A stretch of 64,000 bases of DNA from Thermoanaerobacterium butyriciformans (GCF_017874545.1 NZ_JAGGLT010000011.1:1-64000), one strand, 5' to 3'; positions 53,487 through 61,535 are shown, counted from the stretch's first letter. Notes: generated from the letters alone by a model not told the origin. A program made the numbers and translations.

Positions 53487-54649
53487 ATTTTTTCACCTCG
53501 CTTAACTTTTTCCACATACTGTTTTAGTCGTTCAAATTCATCTTCTTTGTTTATTATTTTCCCGCATAATTTATCATAATAAATTTTTTCTAATATTTTT
53601 TTGTATACAGGTGATGGCTCAAGTCCTAACTCTTTTATGGCATCACCATTTACTTCTAACTTTAAAGATCTAATCACTTCAAAATACCTATCAACAATTT
53701 TTTTAATATTTTCACCTTCCATAGTATATATCGCATTTATTGCCTCGATCTTTTTGTCTTTAAATAAATTGTACACTGCTATATCATCTTTTAAAGTGTA
53801 TAAATTCATTTTAATCTCAATAAGATCTGATAATCCCTTAGAATATTGACGTCTAAAATTAAATTTTTCATTCAAATAATCTAAATCATCCTTTTTAACA
53901 TTATAAAAAAACAAAAGAAATCTGTATAACAAGACATCCCCATATCTTGCATATGTATTCAAATTTTTAATATTAATGTCTATTCCTTTAAATATTTTTT
54001 TGTCAATTTCATAATATTTCATCAATTTCACAATGGTTTCAGGATTTTTCTCGCTTAAAATCAAATAAATCTCATTCATAATCCTATCTGCTGAAAGATT
54101 GTCAATATCACCATTAGCAATCGATTGTTTTAGCAAAAGTTCAGTATGTTCTTCTAATTTAAAATCTAATCTAACGCTGTATCTTAACGCTCTAAATATC
54201 CTTGTTGGGTCATCATTAAAACTTTTATCATGTACAACTCTAATCAATTTATTTTTAATATCATCCAGACCATTGCATAAATCAATTATCATGCCTTCTT
54301 TTATATCAAATGCCAGCATATTAATAGTAAAATCTCTTCTTTTGATATCCTCAACTATATCCGCCAATTCTACATCAGGCAAAATTCCAGAATGAGCATA
54401 ATACTCCTTCCTTGCTGAAACTACATCAAATGTGTATTTGTCAGCTTGTATTTTTGCCGTTTTAAATTTCTCATGTATTTCAATTTTCCCATTTAAAATT
54501 TTGCTTAACATTAATGCATATCTTATTCCATCACCTTCAACTGTAATGTCTATATCATTGCTTTCTAAATTCAGAATCTCATCTCTAATATATCCTCCAA
54601 CTATATAAGATTTGACACCCATTTTACACGATATTTTTTTAAGTATCAA
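53483..54649 (-). CDS. CCA tRNA nucleotidyltransferase / poly(A) polymerase family protein
   Basis: A 388-residue class II nucleotidyltransferase. The head has YIVGGYIRDEILN and the metal-binding DIDITVEGD; RRDFTINMLAFDI, DPTRIFRALRYSVRLDF and the helical tail follow. It is probably the CCA-adding enzyme or one of a CC/A split pair; sequence alone cannot tell. Start is TTG at 54649 with AGGAT about seven bases upstream. Its end overlaps the M50 gene. Confidence 0.85.
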   Translation of the reverse strand: MILKKISCKMGVKSYIVGGYIRDEILNLESNDIDITVEGDGIRYALMLSKILNGKIEIHEKFKTAKIQADKYTFDVVSARKEYYAHSGILPDVELADIVEDIKRRDFTINMLAFDIKEGMIIDLCNGLDDIKNKLIRVVHDKSFNDDPTRIFRALRYSVRLDFKLEEHTELLLKQSIANGDIDNLSADRIMNEIYLILSEKNPETIVKLMKYYEIDKKIFKGIDINIKNLNTYARYGDVLLYRFLLFFYNVKKDDLDYLNEKFNFRRQYSKGLSDLIEIKMNLYTLKDDIAVYNLFKDKKIEAINAIYTMEGENIKKIVDRYFEVIRSLKLEVNGDAIKELGLEPSPVYKKILEKIYYDKLCGKIINKEDEFERLKQYVEKVKRGEKI

Positions 54650-54730
54650 AAGTATATCCTTATCTATATAAAAACCCCTCTTTCCACAATTATACTTAAA
54701 TTATTATATCATATTTAGATAAAAAAATAA

Positions 54731-54753
54731 GCATAATCATTAGAATTATGCTA
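54731..54753 (-). terminator. Intrinsic terminator of the spoVA operon
   Basis: AGCATAAT / ATTATGCT stem with seven-base loop and a seven-T run on the minus strand. Confidence 0.85.
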
Positions 54754-54777
54754 ACGAATAAATTATACATGTTTAAC

Positions 54778-55134
54778 TTATTTCTTTGTTTTTGGATTAA
54801 ATATTATTGAAAATAAATAGCCAAAAAAAACTGCTGCCGAAATACCTCCAGCCGTCGCTGTCAATCCTCCTGTAAAAGCACCTATAATCCCGTCTTTTTT
54901 TACTGCTTTAATCGCACCCTGTGCTAGCGAATTTCCAAAGCCTAAAAGTGGTACAGTTGCACCTGCGCCACCGAAATCTATTAATTTTTTATATATTCCG
55001 AAACCACCTAGTATAGCACCAAGTGTTACATAAAGAACTAAAATCCTTGCAGGCGTTAACTTCGTCTTGTCTATCAGTATTTGAGCAATAACGCATATTA
55101 ATCCCCCAACAACGAAAGCACGTATATAATCCAT
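54778..55134 (-). CDS. spoVAE: Stage V sporulation protein AE
   Basis: A 118-residue multi-pass membrane protein of the SpoVAEb type (DYIRAFVVGGLICVIAQIL, LGFGNSLAQGAIKAV). SpoVA proteins move Ca-dipicolinate into the forming spore and out at germination. Last gene of the spoVAC-D-E group and followed by a terminator; homologous to spoVAC at the sequence level (shared VPxxGFANS and GGLIC motifs). Confidence 0.94.
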   Translation of the reverse strand: MDYIRAFVVGGLICVIAQILIDKTKLTPARILVLYVTLGAILGGFGIYKKLIDFGGAGATVPLLGFGNSLAQGAIKAVKKDGIIGAFTGGLTATAGGISAAVFFGYLFSIIFNPKTKK

Positions 55135-55146
55135 TATACCAGCCTC

Positions 55147-56160
55147 CTATGTGTATCTTGAAATAGTAACAGCATGTGCTATACCAGGTATTGACTCTCC
55201 TTGCTGTGTACTTGTGGGGGACAATAGCGCACCTGTTGCTATAAACAAAACTCTGTTATAAGTTCCATTTTTAATCTGACTCAACAGCCATCCATTTAAA
55301 ACAACTGCCGAACATCCAGCTCCACTACCACCAGAATGCACATCCTGAGATTCATCGTATATTTCTATTCCACAGTCCTTATATTTATCTTCTATATTTA
55401 AACCTTCTTTATTGAGTAGCTCCATTAAAATGCTTTTTCCCACTCTTGCCATATCACCTGTTATTATTAAATCATAATCGTTTATAGTAAAACCAGTATC
55501 GTTAAAATGTGTTATTATGGTATCGGCTGCAGCAGGTGCCATCGCAGCGCCCATATTATTAGCATCTTTCATCCCTAAATCCACAACTTTTCCAGTAGTA
55601 ACATGTGTTATATATGGACCACTGCCAGTAGAAGATAACAGTGATGAGCCTGAACCTGTCACTGTCCACTGTGCCGTAAATGGCCTTTGTACACCTTGCT
55701 CCAAAGGAAATCTATATTGCCTTTCTGCAGTAGAAAAATGACTTGATGTTGTTACAATTACATAATCTGCAAAACCTCCGTCTATTACCATAGAACCTAT
55801 TGACAGTCCTTCTGCCATTGTAGAACAAGCTCCATACAAACCAAATGTTGCTACATTAAATTGCCTTGCAGCAAAACTAGAAGTGATTATTTGATTTAGC
55901 AGATCTCCTCCTATTAAATAATCTATATTGTTAATATTTAAACTTGCTTTTTTTAAAGCTAGATTAACTGAATCCTGAAACATTTTACACTCTGCTTTTT
56001 CCCAACTCTTTTCACCATAAGTATCATCGGTTAAAATCATATCAAAATAGTCTTTTAAAGGTCCTTGCCCTTCTTTAGGACCTACAATAGTACCTGAAGA
56101 TATTATAGATGGCGGATTTACAAATTTGACAGTTTGCGAACCCATTTTCTTTTGCGCCAT
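55147..56160 (-). CDS. spoVAD: Stage V sporulation protein AD
   Basis: A 337-residue thiolase-fold protein that binds dipicolinic acid and is needed for its uptake into spores. Landmarks: FGLYGACSTMAEGLSIGSMVIDGG (thiolase-like cysteine region), TGDMARVGKSIL and DVHSGGSGAGCSAVVLNGW. Length is normal. Between spoVAC and spoVAE. Confidence 0.97.
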   Translation of the reverse strand: MAQKKMGSQTVKFVNPPSIISSGTIVGPKEGQGPLKDYFDMILTDDTYGEKSWEKAECKMFQDSVNLALKKASLNINNIDYLIGGDLLNQIITSSFAARQFNVATFGLYGACSTMAEGLSIGSMVIDGGFADYVIVTTSSHFSTAERQYRFPLEQGVQRPFTAQWTVTGSGSSLLSSTGSGPYITHVTTGKVVDLGMKDANNMGAAMAPAAADTIITHFNDTGFTINDYDLIITGDMARVGKSILMELLNKEGLNIEDKYKDCGIEIYDESQDVHSGGSGAGCSAVVLNGWLLSQIKNGTYNRVLFIATGALLSPTSTQQGESIPGIAHAVTISRYT

Positions 56161-56173
56161 AGTTTATCACCCT

Positions 56174-56620
56174 TTATTTCAGAAAATAATACACAAGTCC
56201 TACAATAATTGATGTTCCAACGCCATATACAATTACTGGTCCAGCTATATTAAACATTCTAGAAGCAACGCCAAATACAAATCCCTCTCTTTTAAACTCC
56301 ATCGCTGGCGCAACAATTGAATTTGCAAAGCCTGTTATAGGCACAACAGAGCCTGCGCCTGCAAAGCGCCCAATATCATCGTAAATGCCTATTCCTGTTA
56401 AAAATGAACCTAAAAAAACCATTATGATCGCAACAGGAGTACTTGCTTGTTCAAGACTCATGCCACGTGAGACAAACAAATTGAGAAAAAATTGACCAAT
56501 GTCACATATTAATCCCCCTACAACAAAAGCCCATATAATATTTTTTATCAATGTTGGCTTAGGTTCATATTTTTGGGCAATATCTTTGTATTCCTGTTGT
56601 TTTTTAACATCCTTCTCCAT
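56174..56620 (-). CDS. spoVAC: Stage V sporulation protein AC
   Basis: A 148-residue multi-pass membrane protein proposed to be the mechanosensitive Ca-DPA channel. It shows NIIWAFVVGGLICDIGQFFL, IGIYDDIGRFAGAGSVVPITGFANSIVAPAMEFK and a hydrophobic C-terminus. ATG 56620 follows GGAGGTGTAGCA; a longer ORF to 56662 runs through a hairpin and is rejected. Confidence 0.95.
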   Translation of the reverse strand: MEKDVKKQQEYKDIAQKYEPKPTLIKNIIWAFVVGGLICDIGQFFLNLFVSRGMSLEQASTPVAIIMVFLGSFLTGIGIYDDIGRFAGAGSVVPITGFANSIVAPAMEFKREGFVFGVASRMFNIAGPVIVYGVGTSIIVGLVYYFLK

Positions 56621-56636
56621 TGCTACACCTCCATTT

Positions 56637-56663
56637 AGTGGGCACCTTGTATGGTTGCCCACT
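56637..56663 (-). other. Hairpin between dodecin gene and spoVAC
   Basis: AGTGGGCACC / GGTTGCCCACT forms a 10-bp stem with one bulged base and a six-base loop. No T run follows, so it is more likely an mRNA processing/stability element than a terminator. Confidence 0.7.
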
Positions 56664-56665
56664 GT

Positions 56666-56869
56666 TTATCTATCCACTCTAAATGCTATTTGTATATTAG
56701 CTTTATATTCAACAATTTTGCCGTTCTTTACATTGGCAGTTTGGTTTAACACTTCTATTCCTGAAATATTGTCAACCGTCTTTGCCGCTTCTGCAACTGC
56801 ATTTTGTATAGCATCATCCCAACTTTTTGTTGAATCTCCAACTACATTTAAGATTTTTACTACAGCCAT
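56666..56869 (-). CDS. Dodecin family flavin-binding protein
   Basis: A 67-residue dodecin: AVVKILNVVGDSTKSWDDAIQNAVAEAAKTV and GKIVEYKANIQIAFRVD. Dodecins form dodecamers storing flavin or CoA-type ligands. The start overlaps the last codons of a 45-residue membrane peptide gene by ten bases, and spoVAC follows after a hairpin. Presence in the putative sigma-G unit suggests it is loaded into the forespore (inference). Confidence 0.93.
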   Translation of the reverse strand: MAVVKILNVVGDSTKSWDDAIQNAVAEAAKTVDNISGIEVLNQTANVKNGKIVEYKANIQIAFRVDR

Positions 56870-56997
56870 TTTAATTCCTCCTTTAAATAAACTAATATTG
56901 CACTATCAGGTACTTTTTTTGTTGTATTATATTTTAAAAAGTAAAATGCAGATAGTGTTAAAAAAGCAATTGAAATTATTATTATAAACTTCTTCAT
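56860..56997 (-). CDS. Small (45-residue) single-pass membrane protein upstream of dodecin
   Basis: Too short for ordinary gene calls. ATG 56997 has GAGGTG six bases upstream; the product begins MKKFIIIISIAFLTLSAF, one transmembrane segment (residues 4-20), then a short polar tail ending KEELKWL. The stop overlaps the dodecin ATG by ten bases in another frame, and the dodecin ribosome-binding site lies within it. A sigma-G-like promoter lies directly upstream. Function unknown. Confidence 0.7.
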   Translation of the reverse strand: MKKFIIIISIAFLTLSAFYFLKYNTTKKVPDSAILVYLKEELKWL

Positions 56998-57019
56998 TTG
57001 TAACACCTCAACACAATAA

Positions 57020-57050
57020 TATTATGTGAAAATATATATTTTTTAATACA
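57020..57050 (-). promoter_or_regulatory. Candidate sigma-G promoter for the small ORF-dodecin-spoVA unit
   Basis: Minus strand: TGTATT (57050-57045), 18 bases, CATAATA (57026-57020). Compared with sigma-G TGAATA-N17-18-CATACTA this matches four of six and six of seven. spoVA operons are sigma-G dependent in Bacillus. Confidence 0.6.
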
Positions 57051-57052
57051 AA

Positions 57053-57081
57053 AAAGAAGTGTAACACATCTTACACTTCTT
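57053..57081 (-). terminator. Intrinsic terminator of the spoIIA operon
   Basis: 11-bp stem AAGAAGTGTAA / TTACACTTCTT with a six-base loop, T run on the minus strand, overlapping the sigF stop. Confidence 0.88.
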
Positions 57082-57814
57082 GAAGTTGTTCTTTTAATTT
57101 TTTTAATACTTTTTTTTCAATTCTTGATACTTGCACCTGCGATATTCCAAGAATCTTTGATACTTCAGTTTGTGTCATGTCTTTAAAATATCTCAAAACT
57201 ATAATCTGTCTTTCTCTAGAATTTAATTTTTTAAGAACCATTCTCAGCGCAAGCTTGTCTTCAATATCATACTCATTATCTTCACTGCTTATTTTCTCTA
57301 TCAAAAGCATGTTATCATCTTCGTTGTGCTGTGAATTGTCATACAGGTATTCAGCAGTTGCTGTTGATTCAAATGCCATCGCAATTTCTTCGGCTGTAAC
57401 ATTAAGTTTAGACGCAATTTCTTGAATAGTTGGCTCTCTATTTAATTTTTTTTCCAGTTCATCTTTTATATAATAAGCTTTATTCGACAACTCTTTCAAT
57501 GACCGACTTACTTTTATAAGACCATCGTCTCGTAAAAATCTTTTAATTTCGCCTAGTATAATAGGAACAGCATATGTAGACAGTTTTACATTATAGGACT
57601 CATCAAATTTATTTATAGCTTTAACGAATCCTATACACCCAATTTGATAAAGGTCTTCTGCTTCATATCCCCTATTAGAAAACTTTTTTACAATACTCCA
57701 GATAAGACCACTATTTTCTTTTAATAACTTTTCCAACGATAATTTATCATTATTTTTAGATTTTCTTATAAGTTCATTTACATCTTCATTCCTTTCGCTA
57801 TCTTTTTCTATCAT
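57071..57814 (-). CDS. sigF: Sporulation sigma factor SigF
   Basis: First forespore-specific sigma factor, 247 residues. Region 2 (GLIWSIVKKFSNRGYEAEDLYQIGCIGFVKAINKFD), region 3 and region 4.2 (RYFKDMTQTEVSKILGISQVQVSRIEKKVLKKL) are complete. It is held inactive by SpoIIAB until SpoIIAA is dephosphorylated. Third gene of spoIIAA-spoIIAB-sigF; ATG follows GAGGTGCTGTT. Confidence 0.97.
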   Translation of the reverse strand: MIEKDSERNEDVNELIRKSKNNDKLSLEKLLKENSGLIWSIVKKFSNRGYEAEDLYQIGCIGFVKAINKFDESYNVKLSTYAVPIILGEIKRFLRDDGLIKVSRSLKELSNKAYYIKDELEKKLNREPTIQEIASKLNVTAEEIAMAFESTATAEYLYDNSQHNEDDNMLLIEKISSEDNEYDIEDKLALRMVLKKLNSRERQIIVLRYFKDMTQTEVSKILGISQVQVSRIEKKVLKKLKEQLQEV

Positions 57815-57823
57815 AACAGCACC

Positions 57824-58255
57824 TCATTTATTTGTATTAATGTATTTAACCATTTTAACTCTGGTACCTTTGCCTTTTTCCGACTCCACCTCTAATTCAT
57901 CCATAAATGTCTGCATAACTGTAAAACCCATTCCCGATCTATCTTCGTCAGGTTTCGTTGTATATAAAGGTTCCATGGCTTTTTCAATATCTTCTATTCC
58001 AACTCCATTGTCAATTACTTCTACTATTAATTTATTGCCTTCTATCTCCGCTCTTAAAATTATATAATCTATCTTATTTTCATATCCATGAATTATGCAA
58101 TTTGTCACAGCTTCAGAAACAGCCGTTTTAATATCTGCGATTTCCTCAATTGTAGGATCCAACTGAGCAGCAAAAGCAGCGACAACTGTTCGTGCAAAAG
58201 ATTCATTTTGTGACTTGCTTAAAAATTTCAATTCCATTTTATTTGAATAGCTCAT
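57824..58255 (-). CDS. spoIIAB: Anti-sigma F factor SpoIIAB
   Basis: GHKL kinase of 143 residues that binds SigF and phosphorylates SpoIIAA. N-box [17 protein letters not shown]1 [12 protein letters not shown] and G2 [14 protein letters not shown] are present. Its ATG immediately follows the spoIIAA stop, so translation is coupled. Confidence 0.97.
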   Translation of the reverse strand: MSYSNKMELKFLSKSQNESFARTVVAAFAAQLDPTIEEIADIKTAVSEAVTNCIIHGYENKIDYIILRAEIEGNKLIVEVIDNGVGIEDIEKAMEPLYTTKPDEDRSGMGFTVMQTFMDELEVESEKGKGTRVKMVKYINTNK

Positions 58256-58600
58256 TTATATCCCCCTTTGCATGCTTTCAATAGCTTCTTCAATTGATTT
58301 ATAACAGTTTATAACTCTTAAAATTCCAGACAACTCTATAACTTTCAAAAGTTGTGACTTAGCTCCTACAATTGCTAATGTACCATGTTTATCTTTTGCC
58401 ATCTTATACCTTCCAAGAATCATGCCTATGCCTGAGCTGTCCATGAAATTTAAATCTTTTAAATCTAGTATAATATTTTTATAGCCTTTTTGATATTCGT
58501 TATTTATAGATTCTTTAAAAATATCTGATGTATGATGATCTAACTCTCCCTTTACTTTAACTATTAATATATCATTTTTTTTCATAAATTTTATATCCAT
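58256..58600 (-). CDS. spoIIAA: Anti-sigma F factor antagonist SpoIIAA
   Basis: STAS-domain protein of 114 residues with the phosphorylated serine in LNFMDSSGIGMILGRYK. Unphosphorylated it displaces SigF from SpoIIAB. First gene of the operon; ATG lies after GGAGGG, behind a perfect sigma-H promoter with a leader of only about 14 bases. Confidence 0.97.
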   Translation of the reverse strand: MDIKFMKKNDILIVKVKGELDHHTSDIFKESINNEYQKGYKNIILDLKDLNFMDSSGIGMILGRYKMAKDKHGTLAIVGAKSQLLKVIELSGILRVINCYKSIEEAIESMQRGI

Positions 58601-58620
58601 TTTTATCCCTCCATCTATAT

Positions 58621-58649
58621 ATATTCTACATAACAGCTCAATATCCTCC
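58621..58649 (-). promoter_or_regulatory. Sigma-H promoter of the spoIIA operon
   Basis: Minus strand GGAGGATAT (58649-58641), 11-base spacer, GTAGAATAT (58629-58621): every defined position of the sigma-H consensus is met, with the same -10 nine-mer as the spoVS promoter. Confidence 0.85.
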
Positions 58650-58681
58650 TTTTTTGTTATATTTTTCTATATAATATACAA

Positions 58682-58716
58682 AAAAACTAAAAGCGAATAA
58701 GCTTTTAGTTTTTTTC
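58682..58716 (-). terminator. Intrinsic terminator of dacF
   Basis: AAACTAAAAGC / GCTTTTAGTTT stem with six-base loop, flanked by A/T runs; overlaps the dacF stop and separates it from the spoIIA operon. Confidence 0.85.
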
Positions 58717-59850
58717 AATCCATGATCTATAAACTTTTCTCAAATTATCAAATATATTTGATTTTTTAACATTTTGATTAGAAGTCAAAGGCACAGTTTT
58801 AATCAGATTATTTCCATCGTAGATTTTAATTGTTCCGATTTTAGCACCGACTTTAATTGGAGCTTCTACGTATTTATTTATGCTAATTTCTTGTTTTATA
58901 TTTTTAGCTTCACCTTTTTTCAACAAGACATATTCATCACTATTAGCAACAGCATTTATATAATCTTTTTCTCCTTTTAATACTTTTACTGTACCATAAG
59001 TTTTTCCTGCTTCAACTACTTTTTTCGTTTCAAAGTTCGCAAATCCATAGTCTAAAAGCTTTGAAGCTTCTTTGAATCTAGTATTAGAATCTGGTGCACC
59101 GAATACCACTGCTATAAATCGTGTATCTCCTCTTTTTGCTGTTGCAGATAAACAATACAAAGCTTCTGAAGTAGAACCAGTTTTTATTCCATCAGCTCCC
59201 TGATATCTCCACAATAGTTTGTTAGTATTCGCCAAACTAAATTTTCCATTTCTAACTGAATCTATTTTATCTGTCAAATATTTAAATATTCCTTTATGTT
59301 TAACAAGCTCTCTCGAAATTAATGCGATGTCATAAACAGAAGTATAATGATCCTTTTCAGGCAACCCTGAAGCGTTTTTGAAATTAGTATTTTTTGCTCC
59401 AAGCTCCTTAGCACGTTTATTCATCTCTTCTACAAACTTTTCTTCACTGCCAGAGATATATTCTGCCAGTGCTACTGAAGCATCATTAGCCGAATTCATA
59501 GCGACAGACTTTAATAAATCGTCTACTGTCATTTCTTCACCGATTTCTAAGTATATTTGTGTTCCTCCCATATCAAAAGCATGTTCGCTTGTTACAACTT
59601 TGTCAGTAGTCTTAATTTTGCCAGAATCTAATGCTTCCATTACTAAAAGCATTGTCATTACTTTAGTAACACTTGCAGGAGGTAATTCTTCATGACTATT
59701 TTTTTCATATAATACTTTTCCTGTATTTGCATCCATAAGAATGGCTGACTTAGACTTAAGATCAAAATTATCAGCATATGCAATATCTTCTGTTATTATT
59801 GTATAAATCAATGTAAATATCAAGATAAATGAAACTATCTTTTTTAACAT
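58705..59850 (-). CDS. dacF: D-alanyl-D-alanine carboxypeptidase DacF
   Basis: A 381-residue S11-family carboxypeptidase. Signal peptide KKIVSFILIFTLIYTIITEDIAYA, SxxK in PASVTKVMTML, SAN in VAMNSANDASVALAEY and KTG in GADGIKTGSTSEALYC, then the C-terminal beta domain. Location directly before spoIIAA matches dacF of Bacillus, where it trims forespore peptidoglycan. ATG follows GGAGGGATACA, which lies in a potential hairpin. Paralogous to the enzyme at 49242. Confidence 0.93.
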   Translation of the reverse strand: MLKKIVSFILIFTLIYTIITEDIAYADNFDLKSKSAILMDANTGKVLYEKNSHEELPPASVTKVMTMLLVMEALDSGKIKTTDKVVTSEHAFDMGGTQIYLEIGEEMTVDDLLKSVAMNSANDASVALAEYISGSEEKFVEEMNKRAKELGAKNTNFKNASGLPEKDHYTSVYDIALISRELVKHKGIFKYLTDKIDSVRNGKFSLANTNKLLWRYQGADGIKTGSTSEALYCLSATAKRGDTRFIAVVFGAPDSNTRFKEASKLLDYGFANFETKKVVEAGKTYGTVKVLKGEKDYINAVANSDEYVLLKKGEAKNIKQEISINKYVEAPIKVGAKIGTIKIYDGNNLIKTVPLTSNQNVKKSNIFDNLRKVYRSWIEKN

Positions 59851-59852
59851 TG

Positions 59853-59892
59853 TATCCCTCCTCTTAAAATTATTTTTTCTTAAGGAGGGATA
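59853..59892 (-). other. Inverted repeat covering the dacF ribosome-binding site
   Basis: TATCCCTCC (59853-59861) and GGAGGGATA (59884-59892), plus matching TTAA segments inside. On the mRNA the dacF Shine-Dalgarno would pair with an upstream anti-Shine-Dalgarno. Confidence 0.7.
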
Positions 59893-59907
59893 ATTATTCT
59901 AAAATTT

Positions 59908-60774
59908 TTATGCACGAGGATGTGACTTTTTGTATACTTCTTTAATCTTTGATTTAGCAATTAATGATATTAATTCATTTGAACCAGTCGATTTATATCC
60001 GAGCATTTCTTGTACACTTCTTATATCCGCCCCATTTTCCAACATATGCTTGGCAAAAGATTTTCTCAGTATACTAGGAGTTATATCAAATCCTGGATTA
60101 ACTATATCTGTGTACTCTTTTATAATTTTCCAACAACCCTGGCGAGTTAGTGCCTTACCTCTCATGTTTAAGAAGAGATAATCATTATTTTTAACATTTT
60201 CTCTTACAGATATGTAATTTTGAAGTGCATCTACTGCAGAATCACCAATTGGTATAAATCTTTCTTTTGTACTTTTGCAATATATGTAACCATAATTAAG
60301 ATTAACATCATCTATGCGCAGTGATATTAATTCTGATACTTTTAACCCTGTTGCATATAGGACTTCTATTATTGCTTTATCTCTTAAACCTTTTTCGCTT
60401 TTTTCGAATTCATATGACAATAATTTATCAACTTGATCAATTGACAATGTTGCAGGAACTTTTCTTTCTATTTTTGGTGCATCTAAAGTATATGCAGGTT
60501 CTTCATCAATTAACCTATTCATGAATAAATATTGATAAAATGATTTTATAGATGAAAGATGTCTTGAGATAGTAGCTTGTGATCTATTCTTATGTTTTAA
60601 CAAATTCATATAATTAATAATCGTAGCCTTTTTAACTTCAAAACATCCAATATTAATTTTTTCTAAATACTCTAAGAATTGTGTGATATCTCTTTTGTAT
60701 GAATCTATAGTATTATCGCTTAACTTTTTATTATTTTTAAGAAAATCAATAAAAGCTTGTACAACACTTACCAT
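59908..60774 (-). CDS. XerD-like tyrosine recombinase homologue lacking most catalytic residues
   Basis: A 288-residue protein collinear with XerD from the N-terminal SAM-like domain (NTIDSYKRDITQFLEYL) to the terminal HPRA. The catalytic set is degraded in frame: the first arginine is lysine (ATGLKVSEL), the HxLRH block is SILRK, the next histidine is tyrosine (MLGYKS) and the nucleophilic tyrosine aligns with isoleucine (NELISL). The hairpin lysine and second arginine remain. Numbering differs by two from an upstream ATG at 60780; 60774 suits the AGGGG site. Position before dacF-spoIIA is the usual xerD (ripX) locus. It cannot be an active recombinase by known chemistry; a DNA-binding partner of the intact Xer at 22830 is a possibility. 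Confidence 0.88.
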   Translation of the reverse strand: MVSVVQAFIDFLKNNKKLSDNTIDSYKRDITQFLEYLEKINIGCFEVKKATIINYMNLLKHKNRSQATISRHLSSIKSFYQYLFMNRLIDEEPAYTLDAPKIERKVPATLSIDQVDKLLSYEFEKSEKGLRDKAIIEVLYATGLKVSELISLRIDDVNLNYGYIYCKSTKERFIPIGDSAVDALQNYISVRENVKNNDYLFLNMRGKALTRQGCWKIIKEYTDIVNPGFDITPSILRKSFAKHMLENGADIRSVQEMLGYKSTGSNELISLIAKSKIKEVYKKSHPRA

Positions 60775-60840
60775 CAACATTACCCCTATTATATTTGATT
60801 ATAATAAATATTCAACAAAACTTTTAATTTTCCTTCATCC

Positions 60841-61467
60841 TTATTGAATAATATTTTTTAATAGATATAAAATATTTGGTGTTATATAAGCTTCAAATAC
60901 ACCACCTACTATCATCAATGAAAAAGCAGAATATATTATGAGCGTATACGTGACAAATTGAGAGAATAAATCATTAACATTAAATCTTCGGTTTTTTAAT
61001 ATATACATTGAAAAATTTATACAAGTTGCTGAAATAAAAAATAATGAAATTAGAACCAAAATATTTTGTGGTAGTATGGCAATTAAAGCAAATATTATAC
61101 CCTTGTATTTCAATTGATTGATTAGAAAACCAATGGAAAATCCTAATAAAAATCCTCTAATACCAACAACGAGAAATATAAAAGGAATTCCTATAATTGT
61201 AGCCCCTAACAGCCAAAGCACGAAAGTTGTTTCAAAATTATTTAATACAGATTGTTTAAATATTTCAATAGGAATTATTTTCATTTGACTAATTATCACA
61301 TAAAAATTATTTATATATTTCATCATATTTTCTTTCTGTATATCGTTTAATGTATTTATTGTAAAAGAGCCAGACGCTATTCCAATCATAAAAGACATTA
61401 AAATAATTATATATAGGATAGAATTATCTTTTATATGTTTAGAAATTTTTTCTTTTAAAACTTTCAA
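60841..61467 (-). CDS. spoIIM: Stage II sporulation protein M
   Basis: A 208-residue multi-pass membrane protein of the SpoIIDMP complex that drives septal thinning and engulfment. It has five or so hydrophobic segments, with NNFETTFVLWLLGATIIGIPFIF and the GIRGFLLGFSIGFL region matching SpoIIM. Start codon is TTG behind GGAGGAGGA. A near-consensus sigma-E promoter lies upstream, as expected for this mother-cell gene. Confidence 0.93.
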   Translation of the reverse strand: MKVLKEKISKHIKDNSILYIIILMSFMIGIASGSFTINTLNDIQKENMMKYINNFYVIISQMKIIPIEIFKQSVLNNFETTFVLWLLGATIIGIPFIFLVVGIRGFLLGFSIGFLINQLKYKGIIFALIAILPQNILVLISLFFISATCINFSMYILKNRRFNVNDLFSQFVTYTLIIYSAFSLMIVGGVFEAYITPNILYLLKNIIQ

Positions 61468-61501
61468 GGCAACGTCCTCCTCCTGCCTTAAATTATATTT
61501 A

Positions 61502-61531
61502 AATTTATGCTTTGAAGAAGGACAATATGAC
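61502..61531 (-). promoter_or_regulatory. Sigma-E promoter of spoIIM
   Basis: Minus strand GTCATATT (61531-61524), 14 bases, CATAAATT (61509-61502). The -35 is the exact sigma-E consensus and the -10 differs from CATAYAHT at one position. Confidence 0.8.
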
Positions 61532-61535
61532 TAGC

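Noticed and set aside
56499-56987. 162-codon plus-strand open frame
   Set aside because: Antisense to spoVAC, dodecin and the small peptide; hydrophobic by mirroring membrane codons.
57010-57036. Sequence resembling a dif half-site (TTATGTGAAAA)
   Set aside because: Only the XerD-like half matches; the other half does not fit, and the stretch is explained by the sigma-G-like promoter.
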